Part shown: positions 31,740 to 43,079 of the stretch, in pieces
Layout of the letters: every line of letters begins with the position of its first letter
Numbering within the stretch: the stretch's first letter is position 1
Assembly: GCA_023053575.1 (NCBI GenBank)
Contig: JAKZAP010000019.1
Location: 3,410,001-3,474,000, forward strand
Direction: 5' to 3'
DNA: 64,000 nucleotides
Origin: Branchinecta lynchi
Lineage: Eukaryota; Arthropoda; Branchiopoda; Anostraca; Branchinectidae
Position numbers and translations under genes: made by a program
The notes under the pieces: model-generated
What the model was told of the DNA's origin: nothing
Database searches by the model: none
Seen by the model: the letters and a program-made list of their open reading frames with translations, nothing else

Positions 31740-33010
31740 TCACCTACAACCACGAACATTTGGTCATAGGTATTATTGTAACTTTATTTGAAATCATAGG
31801 AATGCTGGGCGAGAATAAAATAAATGTCTGTGCCGAACAGAAACGCGTAACTTCGGCGATGAGTTCCAGCTTCCAGTAGTCCAGGCTAGGCTCGACAAAA
31901 GAATAATTAAGAAGTACCCAAGAAGTACCGAAATATCGCTCGGACAAAGTTCAGTTGACGTATCCGTTTGTCACTATCAACAGATGATTCACAGTCAGTT
32001 TGGGCTGAATGAATATTTAGGTGTAGACTGATCGGCCATTGAAGGAAAGAAAACCTACGGAGGAAGGGCTCCTCTAAAAAGATACAGCAAATTTAATATT
32101 AAAAAAGTATAATTACTCTGGAAACAATCCTCATGCAAATTCTAGTAAAAATAATCCGTGATTTTTTTACGATTTAATTAGAATTTATAGCATGGTTACA
32201 AAATAATTGTTTTATTTTGAAATATTTGATTATTAAATATTTTTCTAGTTTTCAGAGTTTCTAGTTTTCACTTGTGTCTGGTGAAATTATTTGTCATATG
32301 CAGTGATTTGGTTGGAGTTTGAATTCTTGTGAGTGGTTCTGATGATTTGCGGATCTGCGGACAGGAGAGAAAGTATTTACAAAGATTAACGAAAAGAAGA
32401 ATTATAAGTAGAAACGATTAAAGAATCTTTTGGAAGGTAACTGAAATTTACAGAATAGTTTAAAGTTTGTATGAGTATTTTGTTTTTGAAATATTTGGTG
32501 ATGTTCAAGACTTTAAGGAAATATTATGGTCGTCGAATGAAAATATTAAATCGAGTGGAGCCCATTGTCGTAGCCGAAAGAAAAAAAATGTATAAGAAAA
32601 GATGCTATGCGAGCTTCAAAAGAATAAAATAAAAAAATAATAAAAAAGGAAGAACCTAAACGTAGATAACCGTGTCAGAACATTCCTCGTGAAGTGATAC
32701 TTGACTTCCCCATTTGTATACGCCTATGAGATGCCGCCTCTAAACTATTATAAGCCCAGTCTGTTTGAGCCTATTCCCTCCCCCACAGAATCAGGAGTCA
32801 AGCGTAACTAGCGTAAGGTTGCTCATATGAAAAGTACAGGAGTAGTGGGTGAGAATAAAAAAAATCAGTGCCGAACCGAAACGCTTAACTTCGGTGACGA
32901 GTTCCAGCTTCCAGGCCAGGCCTCGGGCCAGGCTCGATGAAAGAATAATTAACAATACAACTATTCGGAAAAGGCAGGAGAAAATTAAGTAGAATAGCGA
33001 AATATCAGTA
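31740..33010 (+). repeat. Composite repeat block W, copy 1
   Basis: Segments ACTGATCGGCCATTGAA, CATATGCAGTGATTTGGTTG and CATTGTCGTAGCC occur in the same order at about 39237-39745. GAACCGAAACGCTTAACTTC..GATGAGTTCCAGC occurs at 31835, 32874 and 39853. No coding frame. Confidence 0.55.
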
Positions 33011-33628
33011 GAAAATCAGTAGTCCAGGAGACTCAAAAATAAATCAGAAGGATCCCTCAAAGAAGTGGAAGCACTGGATTTATCCTGCAATTCAGGAATT
33101 TTGGATCCTGGCACGGTTTTTCCAGGAATAGTTTTTGGTATCCCAAAATGTAAGTGAACGGATACCTATGACATCGCAAAAATATCCGTCTGTCCGTCTG
33201 TCTGTGAGCACGATAAATCTCGAAGGAAGTGAGATATGTTCATGAATCTTGGTGTGAGGATTCATTGGATCAAGGGTATGGTCAAATTCGTAGATGGGCT
33301 ATGTAGCTCTGCCTTTAGGGGTGGGGGAGGGGGTCCAAGTTAAGGGACAAAAAAATATTTTTTAACAACTAATGTGATAGTCAATTATAGGGTAAGAAGG
33401 CATGCTGGGTATGATAGTGGAACCATTTTCTCGCGGGACAAGTAGTTCGTCCGGAATCCGGCACAAACCGGAAAGTTGTTCCGGTTTGTGTTTTTCTAGT
33501 TCAGTTTTTAATTATTTTAGAATTTCAGATATAACACACCTTCGAGTTACTTTCTTTAAGTTTGGTAAGTGGCTCTGCAAATTTAACAGATTTGAGTCTA
33601 ATACAAGAATGATGCGAGATCTACTCGA

Positions 33629-36600
33629 GGACTACTGGAGGACTTGTCACTGTGGCTTGAAGGTAAGCTAGAGACCCTTTTTATTGAAATTGAAAATAAA
33701 AATGATAACAATGTTATTGTTGGGATTATATATTGTTGGGACTACTGGAGGACTTGTCACTGTGGCTTGAAGGTAAGCTAGAGACCCTTTTTATTGAAAT
33801 TGAAAATAAAAATGATAACAATGTTATTGTTGGGATTATATATAAAGTACCGTCATTTTGTGAAAATGAGTTTTTGGAAGAAATGGAGAAAATTATGGAA
33901 AAGCTTCAGAATGAAAAAAAGCATAAGATACTAATGGGAGACTTTAATATTGATCTTTTGAAGAATGAAAGCCGATTGAATTTTCTTAACTGTATGATTG
34001 GTTATTTTCAATATCCATTGGTAACAATACCAACTCGGATAACAGACCGGAGTGCGACATTAATCGACAATATTTTTGTTGATGGTGAGCTGGTTAACCG
34101 TGCGTCTGCTGACGTTGTTTTGACGGATGGATCTGATCACCTATTCCTTGTTTCTAAAATCATTTTAAAAGTAGGAAATAAAGGTAAAATAAAAAGATGT
34201 TTTCGAGATATGAATGAAAAAAATTTACAGAATTTTGCGAAAAAATTTGGTGAAGCTGACCTAAGAAATGTGTTCGATGAAGATAACCCGTCTCTTGCAT
34301 ATGATATTTTTGCAAAAACATTTTTAGAGATATTGGATAACACTTGCCCTATAAAAAGATTAAAAAATAAAAACCATAGTTTTCCTCGTAAACCGTGGAT
34401 CACAAAATGTATTTTAAATTCAATACGTCAAAAAAACAAATTGTATAAAATTTACCTTGCAGACCCTTCGGATTTTAATTTACGGCAATTTAAAGAATAT
34501 AGAAATGCTTTAAACAAAATAAAAAGAAACGCATTAAAACTTTTTTATTCTAGTGAATTTGAGAAAAATAAAGCTAATATGAAAAAAACTTGGAAAACAA
34601 TTAATTCTCTAATTGGACGTAAATCTAAGAGTGAAGTAGTGACTAAACTCAAAACACAGAATGGGGATCTGACAGACCCATTGGAAATTGCTAATCATTT
34701 GTGTGATTATTTTACGAATGAAGGTGCTAAGCTGTGTGAAAAGGCTCGTGAAAGACTAAGCGATCCCCCAAACCGTGTACAGCAGGAGGCAGATGTTACA
34801 ACGACATTTGAGTTTCATGAGTGTTGTGAAGTGGAGGTAGCAAAAATTGTGAGTGATATGAAATCTAATTCCAGTGGTTTGGATGGTATACCATTAAAGG
34901 CTGTAAAAGTAGTGAAGACAAATGTGGTCCCAGTATTGTGCCATCTGATTAATAAATCAATGAAAAAAGGTGTTTTTCCCGAGGCATTAAAAATAGCGAA
35001 GTTAATTCCATTGCATAAAAGCGGAAAAAAAGATGAACCGACTAATAAAAGACCAATTTCTATTCTTCCTTTTTTTTCAAAAGTATATGAGAAAGTTGTT
35101 TGCTCTAGGTTAAGTAAATATATAGAAAGTAACCAAATCCTAATTAATACCCAATTTGGATTCAGAAAAGGGTTATCCACAGAGCTTGCAACAATTAAGC
35201 TAGTTGATTGGATTAATTCAGCATTTGAGTCGGGTCTTATCCCTGCTGCATTATTTCTGGATCTGAAAAAAGCGTTTGATACGATTGACCACCAAAAGTT
35301 ACTTTTTGAATTACAAAGAATTGGTGTAACTGGTGTAAGCCTTAAGTGGTTTGAGTCTTATCTGTCTGAGCGTAAGCAAGTTGTGTCGAATGGCTCAGTG
35401 TTGTCTCATCCACTTCCGGTGAAGTGCGGCGTACCCCAGGGATCCATCCTAGGCCCATTGTTGTTTTTAATATTCATCGACCGAATAAAGCTGTATCTGT
35501 CACAGGCTGGAATTATTCTATTTGCAGATGATAGCTTATTGCTTGTGGCAGCCCCATCGACTGAACTTCTATTTTGTAAAATGGAAACAGCACTACTGGA
35601 GTTTGTCCAGTGGGCCGATTATAATCTTCTTACTTTAAATTATGATAAAACAAATTATATAATATTTTCGAGGATAGGTACCGTTGATACAAATCTGTCG
35701 CTGAATGTACATGGAAATAAAATCAATAGAGTTCGGGAAACGAAATATTTAGGGTTTATCATAGATGAGAATTTATCATGGAAGGAGCACGCTAATACCA
35801 TTTCACTTAAAATATCAAGATCCCTGGGCGTGCTTCGCCGCATTAAACATTTAGTGACCGAAAAAACTATGAAAACAATTTATTTCGCTATATTTTATCC
35901 ATACGTGTGCTATGGTTGCTCACTATGGGCAAGTAACTTTATTACGTGTTATAAAAGAATTCAGAAAATACAAAATAAAGCAATAAAACTTCTTTTTCAC
36001 AATGATGTTAATAATTCGACACCTTCTGAAATTTTCTTTAAAAATAAACTCTTTGATGTTTCAAAAACAAGGGATTATCAAATTAGCATTTTTGTTTACA
36101 AATACTTTAATAATTTACTGCCTTCCTCTTTTGCAAATTTTTTTTCTACGAATAGTGATTACCACAATTATGAAACAAGGGGGTGTGGGGATATAGTTCA
36201 TGAAATCCGGCAAACAACTCGTGCATCGTTCATTATTAGAAATTTTGCTACGAGTGTTTGGAATTCAATCCCAATTAAAGTCCGTGAGGCCCCGCACCTT
36301 GCTGCATTCAAAGCCACAGTGAAAAGGTTCTTCCTCACAAAAGAGTAAGCAAGAGTCAGTCGCTTTCTTTTTTTTTTTTTTTTTTCTTCTTTTTTTGTTT
36401 GTTTAGTATTTGGTTTAGTAATTAGTAATTAGAAATGTATTGTTAGTAGTAGTATTTATTTTTCAGTAGTAGTAGGATTTATTCTTCATTAGTAAATAGA
36501 TGTGAATTTTGTTTTTCGCCTGTTAATTAACAAGTCCCCCGGGACTTTCCCTGCAGGTGATGCAGACAAATGTTACGCGTTGGTTTTATATTAAACATAA

Positions 36601-36650
36601 TCTAATCTAATCTAATCTAAATCTAAATCTGAAAGACCCTATTGTTGTTG
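33629..36650 (+). mobile_element. 5'-truncated non-LTR retrotransposon (LINE, L2/CR1-like)
   Basis: Contains a single long open frame (33733-36348), then a T-rich 3' UTR and a short tandem tail (TAATC, then TAAATC) at about 36596-36630. The 5' edge lies within the endonuclease. A 110-bp direct tandem duplication begins at 33629 and repeats at 33739; 110 is not a multiple of 3, so the first copy is out of frame. The C-terminal HNYETRG...FATSVWNSIP pattern is what L2/Daphne/Crack-like elements carry. Clade placement is an inference. Confidence 0.85.
33733..36348 (+). CDS. LINE ORF2-type endonuclease (partial) and reverse transcriptase
   Basis: 871 codons without a stop. The endonuclease part keeps KILMGDFNIDLL (about residue 67) and SDH (about 134) but lacks the N-terminal catalytic motifs. 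The reverse transcriptase has ALFLDLKKAFDTID (about 509, catalytic Asp), GVPQGSILGP (about 565) and FADDSLL (about 596, the catalytic Asp pair). The connector and C-terminus run to the end with no accessory zinc knuckle. Such proteins nick target DNA and prime cDNA synthesis from the nick. The unbroken RT frame suggests a recent copy, but the missing endonuclease start makes it immobile on its own. The true N-terminus is absent, so the ATG at 33733 is only the first in the frame. Confidence 0.9.
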   Translation: MLGLLEDLSLWLEGKLETLFIEIENKNDNNVIVGIIYKVPSFCENEFLEEMEKIMEKLQNEKKHKILMGDFNIDLLKNESRLNFLNCMIGYFQYPLVTIPTRITDRSATLIDNIFVDGELVNRASADVVLTDGSDHLFLVSKIILKVGNKGKIKRCFRDMNEKNLQNFAKKFGEADLRNVFDEDNPSLAYDIFAKTFLEILDNTCPIKRLKNKNHSFPRKPWITKCILNSIRQKNKLYKIYLADPSDFNLRQFKEYRNALNKIKRNALKLFYSSEFEKNKANMKKTWKTINSLIGRKSKSEVVTKLKTQNGDLTDPLEIANHLCDYFTNEGAKLCEKARERLSDPPNRVQQEADVTTTFEFHECCEVEVAKIVSDMKSNSSGLDGIPLKAVKVVKTNVVPVLCHLINKSMKKGVFPEALKIAKLIPLHKSGKKDEPTNKRPISILPFFSKVYEKVVCSRLSKYIESNQILINTQFGFRKGLSTELATIKLVDWINSAFESGLIPAALFLDLKKAFDTIDHQKLLFELQRIGVTGVSLKWFESYLSERKQVVSNGSVLSHPLPVKCGVPQGSILGPLLFLIFIDRIKLYLSQAGIILFADDSLLLVAAPSTELLFCKMETALLEFVQWADYNLLTLNYDKTNYIIFSRIGTVDTNLSLNVHGNKINRVRETKYLGFIIDENLSWKEHANTISLKISRSLGVLRRIKHLVTEKTMKTIYFAIFYPYVCYGCSLWASNFITCYKRIQKIQNKAIKLLFHNDVNNSTPSEIFFKNKLFDVSKTRDYQISIFVYKYFNNLLPSSFANFFSTNSDYHNYETRGCGDIVHEIRQTTRASFIIRNFATSVWNSIPIKVREAPHLAAFKATVKRFFLTKE

Positions 36651-36944
36651 CGAGAAGTAAGGAAGATAAGCTGTCTGCCCGGTATCAGGAACTCAACCAC
36701 CATCTTGCTCAAGTATAGTTATTATTAAATATTTTAGTTTCTGTTAAAATTATACGCTGAAATTGAACTTTTAAAAGTTCAGTGAAAAGATTATTTACGT
36801 TAGTTGTTTTATTCGAGATAGATTTTGTTTATTAGTTACACAGTGGTTTGTTATGATTGTGTTTATGATGCGGATGTTTAGTTGCTGTCGATCTATTTTT
36901 TTAAACTCGTCTTTTTGGCGGAATAAAAGCTTATTATTATTATT

Positions 36945-37800
36945 AAAAATGGTTAAGAGTAAAAGATTTATTTGAAGTTGATTAAGTGGTCGATTTAGAG
37001 GGAAGAAAAAATTCTGAACACGGTGGTGAAAACCATTTTCTCGCCGAACAAGTAGTTCGTCCGGAATCCGGTGAAAACCGGAAAGCTGGTTAAAAGTAAA
37101 GGTTTCATTTGAAGTTGATTAAATGTTCGATTGAGGGCTTAAAAAACATGATGAAGACGATAGTGAAAACAATTTTCTCGCCGGACAACTAATTCGCCCG
37201 GAATCCGGCAAAAACCGGAAAATTTGTTAAAAGCAAAAGTTCGATTAGATGACAGATTAAGGGGTAAGAAAAGAGGCTGAGTCTGTATATGAGAATCATT
37301 TTTTACCCCGACATATAATTAGTCCGGAATCCGGTTGTAACCGGAATTTTTGTTTAAGTCAAACTTTTCTTCAAAGTTGATTAGATCCCGGATTAGATCT
37401 TTTTATAAGGGGATGCTGGATTTGTTTCTGAATTTTCTTTTTTTGCTGGACTTTCGGGGGAAACCAAGTAAAACAGGAAGTATCGGTCAGTATCGTCAAA
37501 ATAGATATGGCCTATAGAGGTATATCTGAACTTGGTTTTCTCTGATCATAGCCTGGCAAATACTGGATCTGGCGAAGACAAGACCCGATTGTCTGAATCA
37601 AATATTAGATTTTTGGGAAAATAGCAAGTGAAAGTTTTGTGTGAAGTTGATTAGAGGTTCGATACAGGGGTAAGGAAACGTGCTGAATTCGTTTTGAAAT
37701 TGATTTTCTTGTCGGACAAGTAGTTCACCTGGCCTCGCACCTGGCATCCAGCCAAAACCAGAAATTCGGCAAAAAAAAAATTTGAAGTCGATTAAAGACT
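36945..37800 (+). repeat. Tandem array of about 130-140 bp units with CCGGAATCCGG core
   Basis: Units hold TTTTCTCGCC(G)GACAAGTAG, TTCGTCCGGAATCCGG and AACCGGAAA, then TTTGAAGTTGATTAA. About four to five units, the last ones decayed. A single core is also found at 33419-33490, before the LINE frame. Confidence 0.65.
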
Positions 37801-38376
37801 CGACATTGGTGTAAAAGTAGGTGAGCCTCTTTCGAGATAAATCTATGACCGGTGCCGGGAAAGGGTATTTTCCTTCGGCTGCAGCTAAATTTTAGAGCAA
37901 AGGTTGTTCTGTATTGATGTTATGAGTATGGAGCCTGATTCGAAACTGACAGCCCAATTAGAGACAGAAAAATCAAAATGAATTCTTGTATTTAACAGCT
38001 GACCTCCCACCAACTGCTAAACCATAAACCTCCCGTACTCCCGTTCCGCGCCTCGTATGCCCTCGTACACTATTTACAGTATCGCGATCAGTATTCGACC
38101 CCTGCAGTCAGCCACTGCCTGTTAGTCTTTCCAAAAGAGGAGTCAAAACGTTAGCGCAGTTTTGTCAAATTAGTTTCGCTTTATAGTAGCTGCTATGAGT
38201 ATTTTGAAATTGTCATAAACGCGAAACAAACTTTGTATTATTTTTTCGACTTTTTCGTTCTGAGATTTGTAAGTAATTGAGTCAGAAAATCGTTGTTTTG
38301 GTGTAAAGGCAAAGTCGGTCTTTTCCAGGAAATTTTTATAAATATGTATAAACACTCTGGAAACCTCACTATTTTC

Positions 38377-38540
38377 ATACTTACCTGGCTGGGGAGCTGC
38401 CTTGATCAATAAGGAGGCGCTCCCAGGGCGAGGCCCTTCCATTGCACCTCGGTTGGGTTGACCCCTGCGATTGCCCCAAATGGGGGCAACTCGACAGTAT
38501 AATTTTTGGTAGTGTGGGACTGCGTTCGCGCGGTCCCTCG
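38377..38540 (+). ncRNA. RNU1: U1 spliceosomal snRNA
   Basis: 164 nt starting with ATACTTACCTGG, the 5' splice-site-pairing end of U1. Stem-loop I is closed by GGGAGC/GCTCCC. Stem-loop II keeps the U1A-type loop CCATTGCACCTCGG. Stem-loop III is a perfect TTGCCCC/GGGGCAA hairpin. The Sm site AATTTTTGG precedes a terminal GGGACTGCG-TTCG-CGCGGTCCC hairpin, as in arthropod U1. U1 pairs with 5' splice sites in the U1 snRNP. One oddity: loop I reads GATCAATAAGG where human and fly U1 have GATCACGAAGG, so U1-70K binding may be altered. The stems are intact, which argues against an old pseudogene. No upstream PSE was assigned. Confidence 0.9.
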
Positions 38541-38614
38541 TAATCAGTGCTTCAATTTAGAGTTGCGAAAAAATGCCAAGACAGCTCTGAACTGCCAAAA
38601 ATTACTACTCAAGA

Positions 38615-38948
38615 CTTCAGGGTAGTGTTGGGCGATATTCGGAATTTTCGATAGATCGATATTTTCACTATCGATATGTTGGGACCATGTTTCGCTATAG
38701 TACACGTCTCGTTTCACCAGAATTTAAGAGCAAAATCCTCTCAAAAAAGCATATTGCATCAACTCAAATTTCGAATAAATAAAAACGGAATTACGAAGAA
38801 CATATTGCTCTAGTTTTGGATGTATAAATGTAACTTATGGCGGATCGCTTACAGTAATTTTAAATGAACAAATATCGTTTTCGATATTTACGTATCGATA
38901 TTTGGTCCGGTATATCGATATCGAATATCGCCCAACACTACTTCAGGG
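38615..38948. mobile_element. hAT-like MITE with 8-bp target duplication
   Basis: CTTCAGGG at 38615-38622 and 38941-38948; inverted ends TAGTGTTGGGCGATATTCG (38623) / CGAATATCGCCCAACACTA (38940). Body rich in TATCGATA. 82 bp after the U1 gene. Confidence 0.85.
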
Positions 38949-39114
38949 ATTTTTATAAGGAGCTCTTCCAGAAATAATAAGTTTTAAATGGAGCTCTCCA
39001 AAAATAATAAGTTTCAAAGGAGTTTTCTTAGGTCGGGATTTGTATTTATAGTTTATTTATCTGTCCAAGAGGGGAATCTTTGAAGTATAGATGTAGAAGG
39101 TGGATGCAGATGTG

Positions 39115-40010
39115 ACAAACGGAAATTTCGCCCTTCTTGCCAAGGGTCCACTTCAGGCTCAAGCTCGGAAGTAAAGTTCAGTTCCCAGCTCTAGCGGTTA
39201 GAGCATGAAGAATGACCGAATAAAGTTCAGCTGGCGTATCCGTTTGTCACTTTCAAATATGATTCGCGGTCAGCTTGGGCTGAAAGGATGTTTAGGTAGA
39301 GACTGATCGGCCATTGAAAGAAAGGAAACCTACAGAGGAAGGGCCACTCTAAAAAGGAACAGTAAATTTAAATATTAAAATTTAAAGTACCCAGGAAGAA
39401 TCCTCTTAAAAATTATAGTACAAAAAATGCAGATTCTTTTAATTAGAATTTATAAGATATATTGTAAAATAAATACTGTAGTTTTAAATATTTGATTATT
39501 AAATATTTTTCTAGTTGTCTTGGTTTTATGCCTGGTGGAGTTATTTTTCATATGTAGTGATTTGGTTGGGGCTGGAATTCTTGTGAGTGGTTTTGGTTAT
39601 TTGGGGAATGCGTTTGACATTTTGCGTATGAATATTTTGTTTTTGAAAGAGTTGGTGGTGTTCAAGAGTTTAATGAAATATTACGCGCGGTCACCGAGTG
39701 GAAACATTATACCGAGCGGATCCCATTGTCGTAGCCCAATGAAAAACCCAGTTTCTTGAAAGCCATTCCCTCCTCGACAGAATCAAGAAGTCAAGCTTAA
39801 GGTTGTTCATTTGAAAAGTATAAGAATAGAGAATAAAATAAACTTCTTTGCCGAACACAAACGCATAACTTCGGTGATGAGTTCCAGCCTCCAGGCCAGG
39901 CTAGACAAAAGAATAATTAAGAATACAGCTATTCATTAAAATCAGGAGAAAATTAAGTAGAATAGCGAAATATCACGAGAAAATCGGTAGATCAGGAGAC
40001 TAAAAAAAAA
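39115..40010 (+). repeat. Composite repeat block W, copy 2
   Basis: Starts with a decayed subfamily E ribozyme region (39119-39172, core changed to CUGAAGU). It then runs parallel to 31985-33010. Confidence 0.55.
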
Positions 40011-40056
40011 ATCAGTAGGAGCCATCCTTGGGGTTGCTCTCTCTCCGCCACCGGTG

Positions 40057-40222
40057 TACACCTCGACACGGCACCGGCACGGCACCGCGGCACCGGCACG
40101 GCACCGCGGCAACGGCACGGCACCGCGGCACCGGCACGGCACCACGGCAACGGCGCAACACCGCGGCACCAGCTCGGCACCAGCTCGGCACCGGCACGGC
40201 ACCGCACGGCACCGGCGCGCCT
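40057..40222. repeat. CGGCAC(C)-type GC-rich tandem array
   Basis: Units of about 10-20 bp (GGCACCGCGGCACCGGCAC). Apparent Arg/Cys/Ala-rich frames are read-through of the array. Confidence 0.85.
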
Positions 40223-40404
40223 CTAGCACGATACGCCGGCCACGGACAAATTTTCTGCAGATTACTCTTCGCCATCTGGTATCTGGTATCTGGCGCCCAA
40301 TAACGAAGGTACTTGAATGAAAGAATTATTGAAAACATGCAACCGAAGAAGAAGCTGAACTAGATATGAGGAGATGCTGTTGACCAAATGCGCAAAGTGG
40401 TCAA

Positions 40405-41050
40405 CCATGGTTTGGTACTGGTGCTTGGCGATACTTGGATTTTTCGATATATCGATATTTTCACTTTCGATATTAGATAATCGATATATCGATATTTCCG
40501 CTTTCGATATTCAACAATCGATATATCGATATTTTCACTTTCGATATTCGATAATCGATATATCGATATTGATATTTGCTTACCATGCTTCGTTTCGCCA
40601 AAATCTAAGAACCAAATTTTCATTAAATAGCATCTTGGATCATTTCAAACTCAGAATAAATGAGAAATGAGTTAGGGAAAACATATTGTCCAATTTCGGA
40701 TATATAAGTGTAGGTTAGTTCGGATTATTTACAATAATTACGATGAACAAATATCGTTTTCGATAGCGATATTTACGTTTCGATATCGATATTTGGTGCG
40801 ATATATCGATCGATCGATATCCGATATATCGCATACTGGATCATCTCGAACTCCGGATAAATAAGAAAGGAATTGCGGAATACACATTGCTCCAATTTCG
40901 TATATATAAGTGTGGGTTATGTTGGATTAATTGCAATCTTTACGAATGAACAAATATCGTTATCGATATCGATATTTACTTTCGATATCGATATTTTGTC
41001 CGATACATGGATATATCGTTATCGGTATCGAATATCGCCCAAAACTTGAG
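40405..41050. repeat. TATCGATA-rich hAT-like MITE remnants
   Basis: Dense ATATCGAT motifs with ends like GGCGATACTTGG and GAATATCGCCCAA. Two overlapping decayed copies are likely; no clean target duplication. Confidence 0.5.
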
Positions 41051-41479
41051 TCAGCTTCAGTATATTTTGCTTCTGGTGAAGGTAATTCAGTGGCGACCAA
41101 TCTTTTTTCATATTTGTAGAGTGTGCTAAGAATGATACTTGGCAGGCATATTTAACTTGGAAAAAGTCAATTTCCCCATCAGACACTCTGGGAGTGCAAT
41201 AGAGTTATGCTTATTTGAACGTTCGTGCTTCGAACTTTGCCATTTTCATGCACTTGCTGTGGCTAAATATATGTACCAGTTAGCCTAAGTAGGTAGTCAA
41301 GGAAGGAAAAGATTGGTTCATAAATTCTTTTATAGAGCCAACCACATTCCTTAAAGTACTCATCATAACCACAAAGTACAGAAAATACTTTGGAGCAAAA
41401 CATATATTTTCATGATCCCCATGAGCCCATGATTATTTGTGAAACAAGGGTTTTGCTTCAAAATGAATTTCCAGCTCCC

Positions 41480-41868
41480 TTAAAGGACCCCTCGCACTAA
41501 TCACTCTTCAACTTACAGTATTTTAAAGTATTTGAATACTTTAACTATGCTGTGCTTTCAATAAATAACTAACTGTTTTGGCTGTTTTAAGCCTTTTCCG
41601 AGACCCGTTGACTTCTAGCGAAACAGGGAAACAATTTGCATAACCGATTTTCCTGATGGAAAAAATTCTCGCAGACAACCGTCGCGCAACCGTCTCGAAC
41701 CGTCGACAGCGTGATACACATCGAAGGTAGCAAAACACGGCAAGTGAGAAAATCAGCGAGGTTTTGTTAGAGGGGTTAGAATGTACCGCACGAAACGTGG
41801 GTCTCCGGGTTTAGAAATATATGTAATGATTACGGAAGTAGGTTGCATTAGTATTATAGGTTGCATTA
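41480..41868 (-). mobile_element. TTAA MITE family A, copy 2 (right end lost)
   Basis: Homologous to 189-566 inside the duplicated segment; the AGACAGGTCCTTTAA end is replaced by a short repeat of GGTTGCATTAG. Confidence 0.65.
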
Positions 41869-42252
41869 GTTTGAGCAAAATATACAACTACGTGATCCCC
41901 ATGAGCCCATAGTCACTTTTGCCTAAAGGGTTTTGCTTTCACATGAATTTCTAGTGCCCTTAAAGTGCAAAAATAAAATACTTTTCACCAGATCATTCTC
42001 TTGATTTCCAAGGGCCCACAATCATTCTTATTTCAAGGGTATGGCTTATAATTAAACACAAGAAACCCAAGAATTTACAAATTCCTAAATTTCATCCTCT
42101 GACCCAGCCTTGCAAGTACCATATGAGCTGCTAGCTCTTGTATTCAACACACATTGCCGACTTCATTCTCGGCCAATATCTGATGAAATTTGTTTACATG
42201 TACATCAGAAATCGTGCTTTATCACAATACTGTAATTTGAAGTAAAAAAAAC

Positions 42253-42440
42253 CGCGGCACCGGCTTGGCACCGGCACGGCACCGGCTCGGCACCGGCACG
42301 GCACCGCGGCACCGGCACGACACCGCGGCACCGGCACGGCACCGCGGCACCGGCTCGGCACCGGCACGGCACCGCGGCACCGGCTCGGCACCGCGGCACC
42401 GGCTCGGCACCGGCACGGCACCGGCTCGGCACCGCGGCAC
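42253..42440. repeat. CGGCAC(C)-type GC-rich tandem array, second copy
   Basis: Same unit, in the duplicated segment 41280-42490. The corresponding place in copy 1 (about 1082-1110) holds only a few units. Confidence 0.85.
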
Positions 42441-42652
42441 GCGCAACTTGGTGTACATCGTTTTTGGGAGTGAGCAACCCTTCGGAGCCATCAAAGAAAC
42501 GTAGATCTCCTGATAAATCAGGGGAAGTAGAAGCACTGCTCGTAATAATAGCCGTTTTTAAAATTCAGTTTTCCTAACGTCGTTCTCCGATACTGACTTT
42601 TCAAATATCTATATTTTCGATAGTTGCACTACGATATTCGAAAGCTCTATCA

Positions 42653-43079
42653 TTCGGGATTAGTGTTGGGCTATATTCGATACGATAATCGATAATACTG
42701 GAAAAATATCGATATTTCGATATTGACTTTTCAATTATCGATATTTTTTATAGTTGCATTACCATGTGCAATAGCTCCATCATTCTGGATTTTAAGAATA
42801 AAATAACGAATAGGGATTTCAAACCTGATTTCGGTTACGGAGGAAAAACGGACTGGAAGGAAAAGCGGGGAAATGCTACTGTTTCTTAATGGGAATTTTT
42901 TATTTTGTTTGTTTAGTTTACTTTTTGTCTTTTTTTGAATTTTTTTGTCCATGAAAATGTAGCAGTATAAACAGTTTCAAATATCGGTTTACGATAATCG
43001 AAATATCGATAATCGAATTTGAAAAATCGAAATATCGATATCTCAATATTCCTAAATATTGCCCAACACTATTCGGGAT
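42653..43079. mobile_element. hAT-like MITE inserted into an older copy of its own family
   Basis: TTCGGGAT at 42653-42660 and 43072-43079 flanks TAGTGTTGGGC...GCCCAACACTA. The flanks (about 42585-42652 and 43080-43319) join to the interior of a related element. Confidence 0.75.

Larger units (their letters stand above)
41280..42490 (+). repeat. Segmental duplication, copy 2 (partner 1-1165)
   Basis: Same order of blocks as 1-1165, with a shortened right end of the MITE and an enlarged CGGCACC array at 42253-42440. Confidence 0.75.

Noticed and set aside
36002..36196. Second frame inside the LINE, plus minus-strand frames at 34137-35843
   Set aside because: Shadows of the 871-codon RT frame.
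39942..40338. Long Arg/Cys/Ala-rich frames on both strands, repeated at 42194-42536
   Set aside because: All are translations of the CGGCAC(C) tandem array; several frames are open at once, as expected of a GC-rich repeat without stops.
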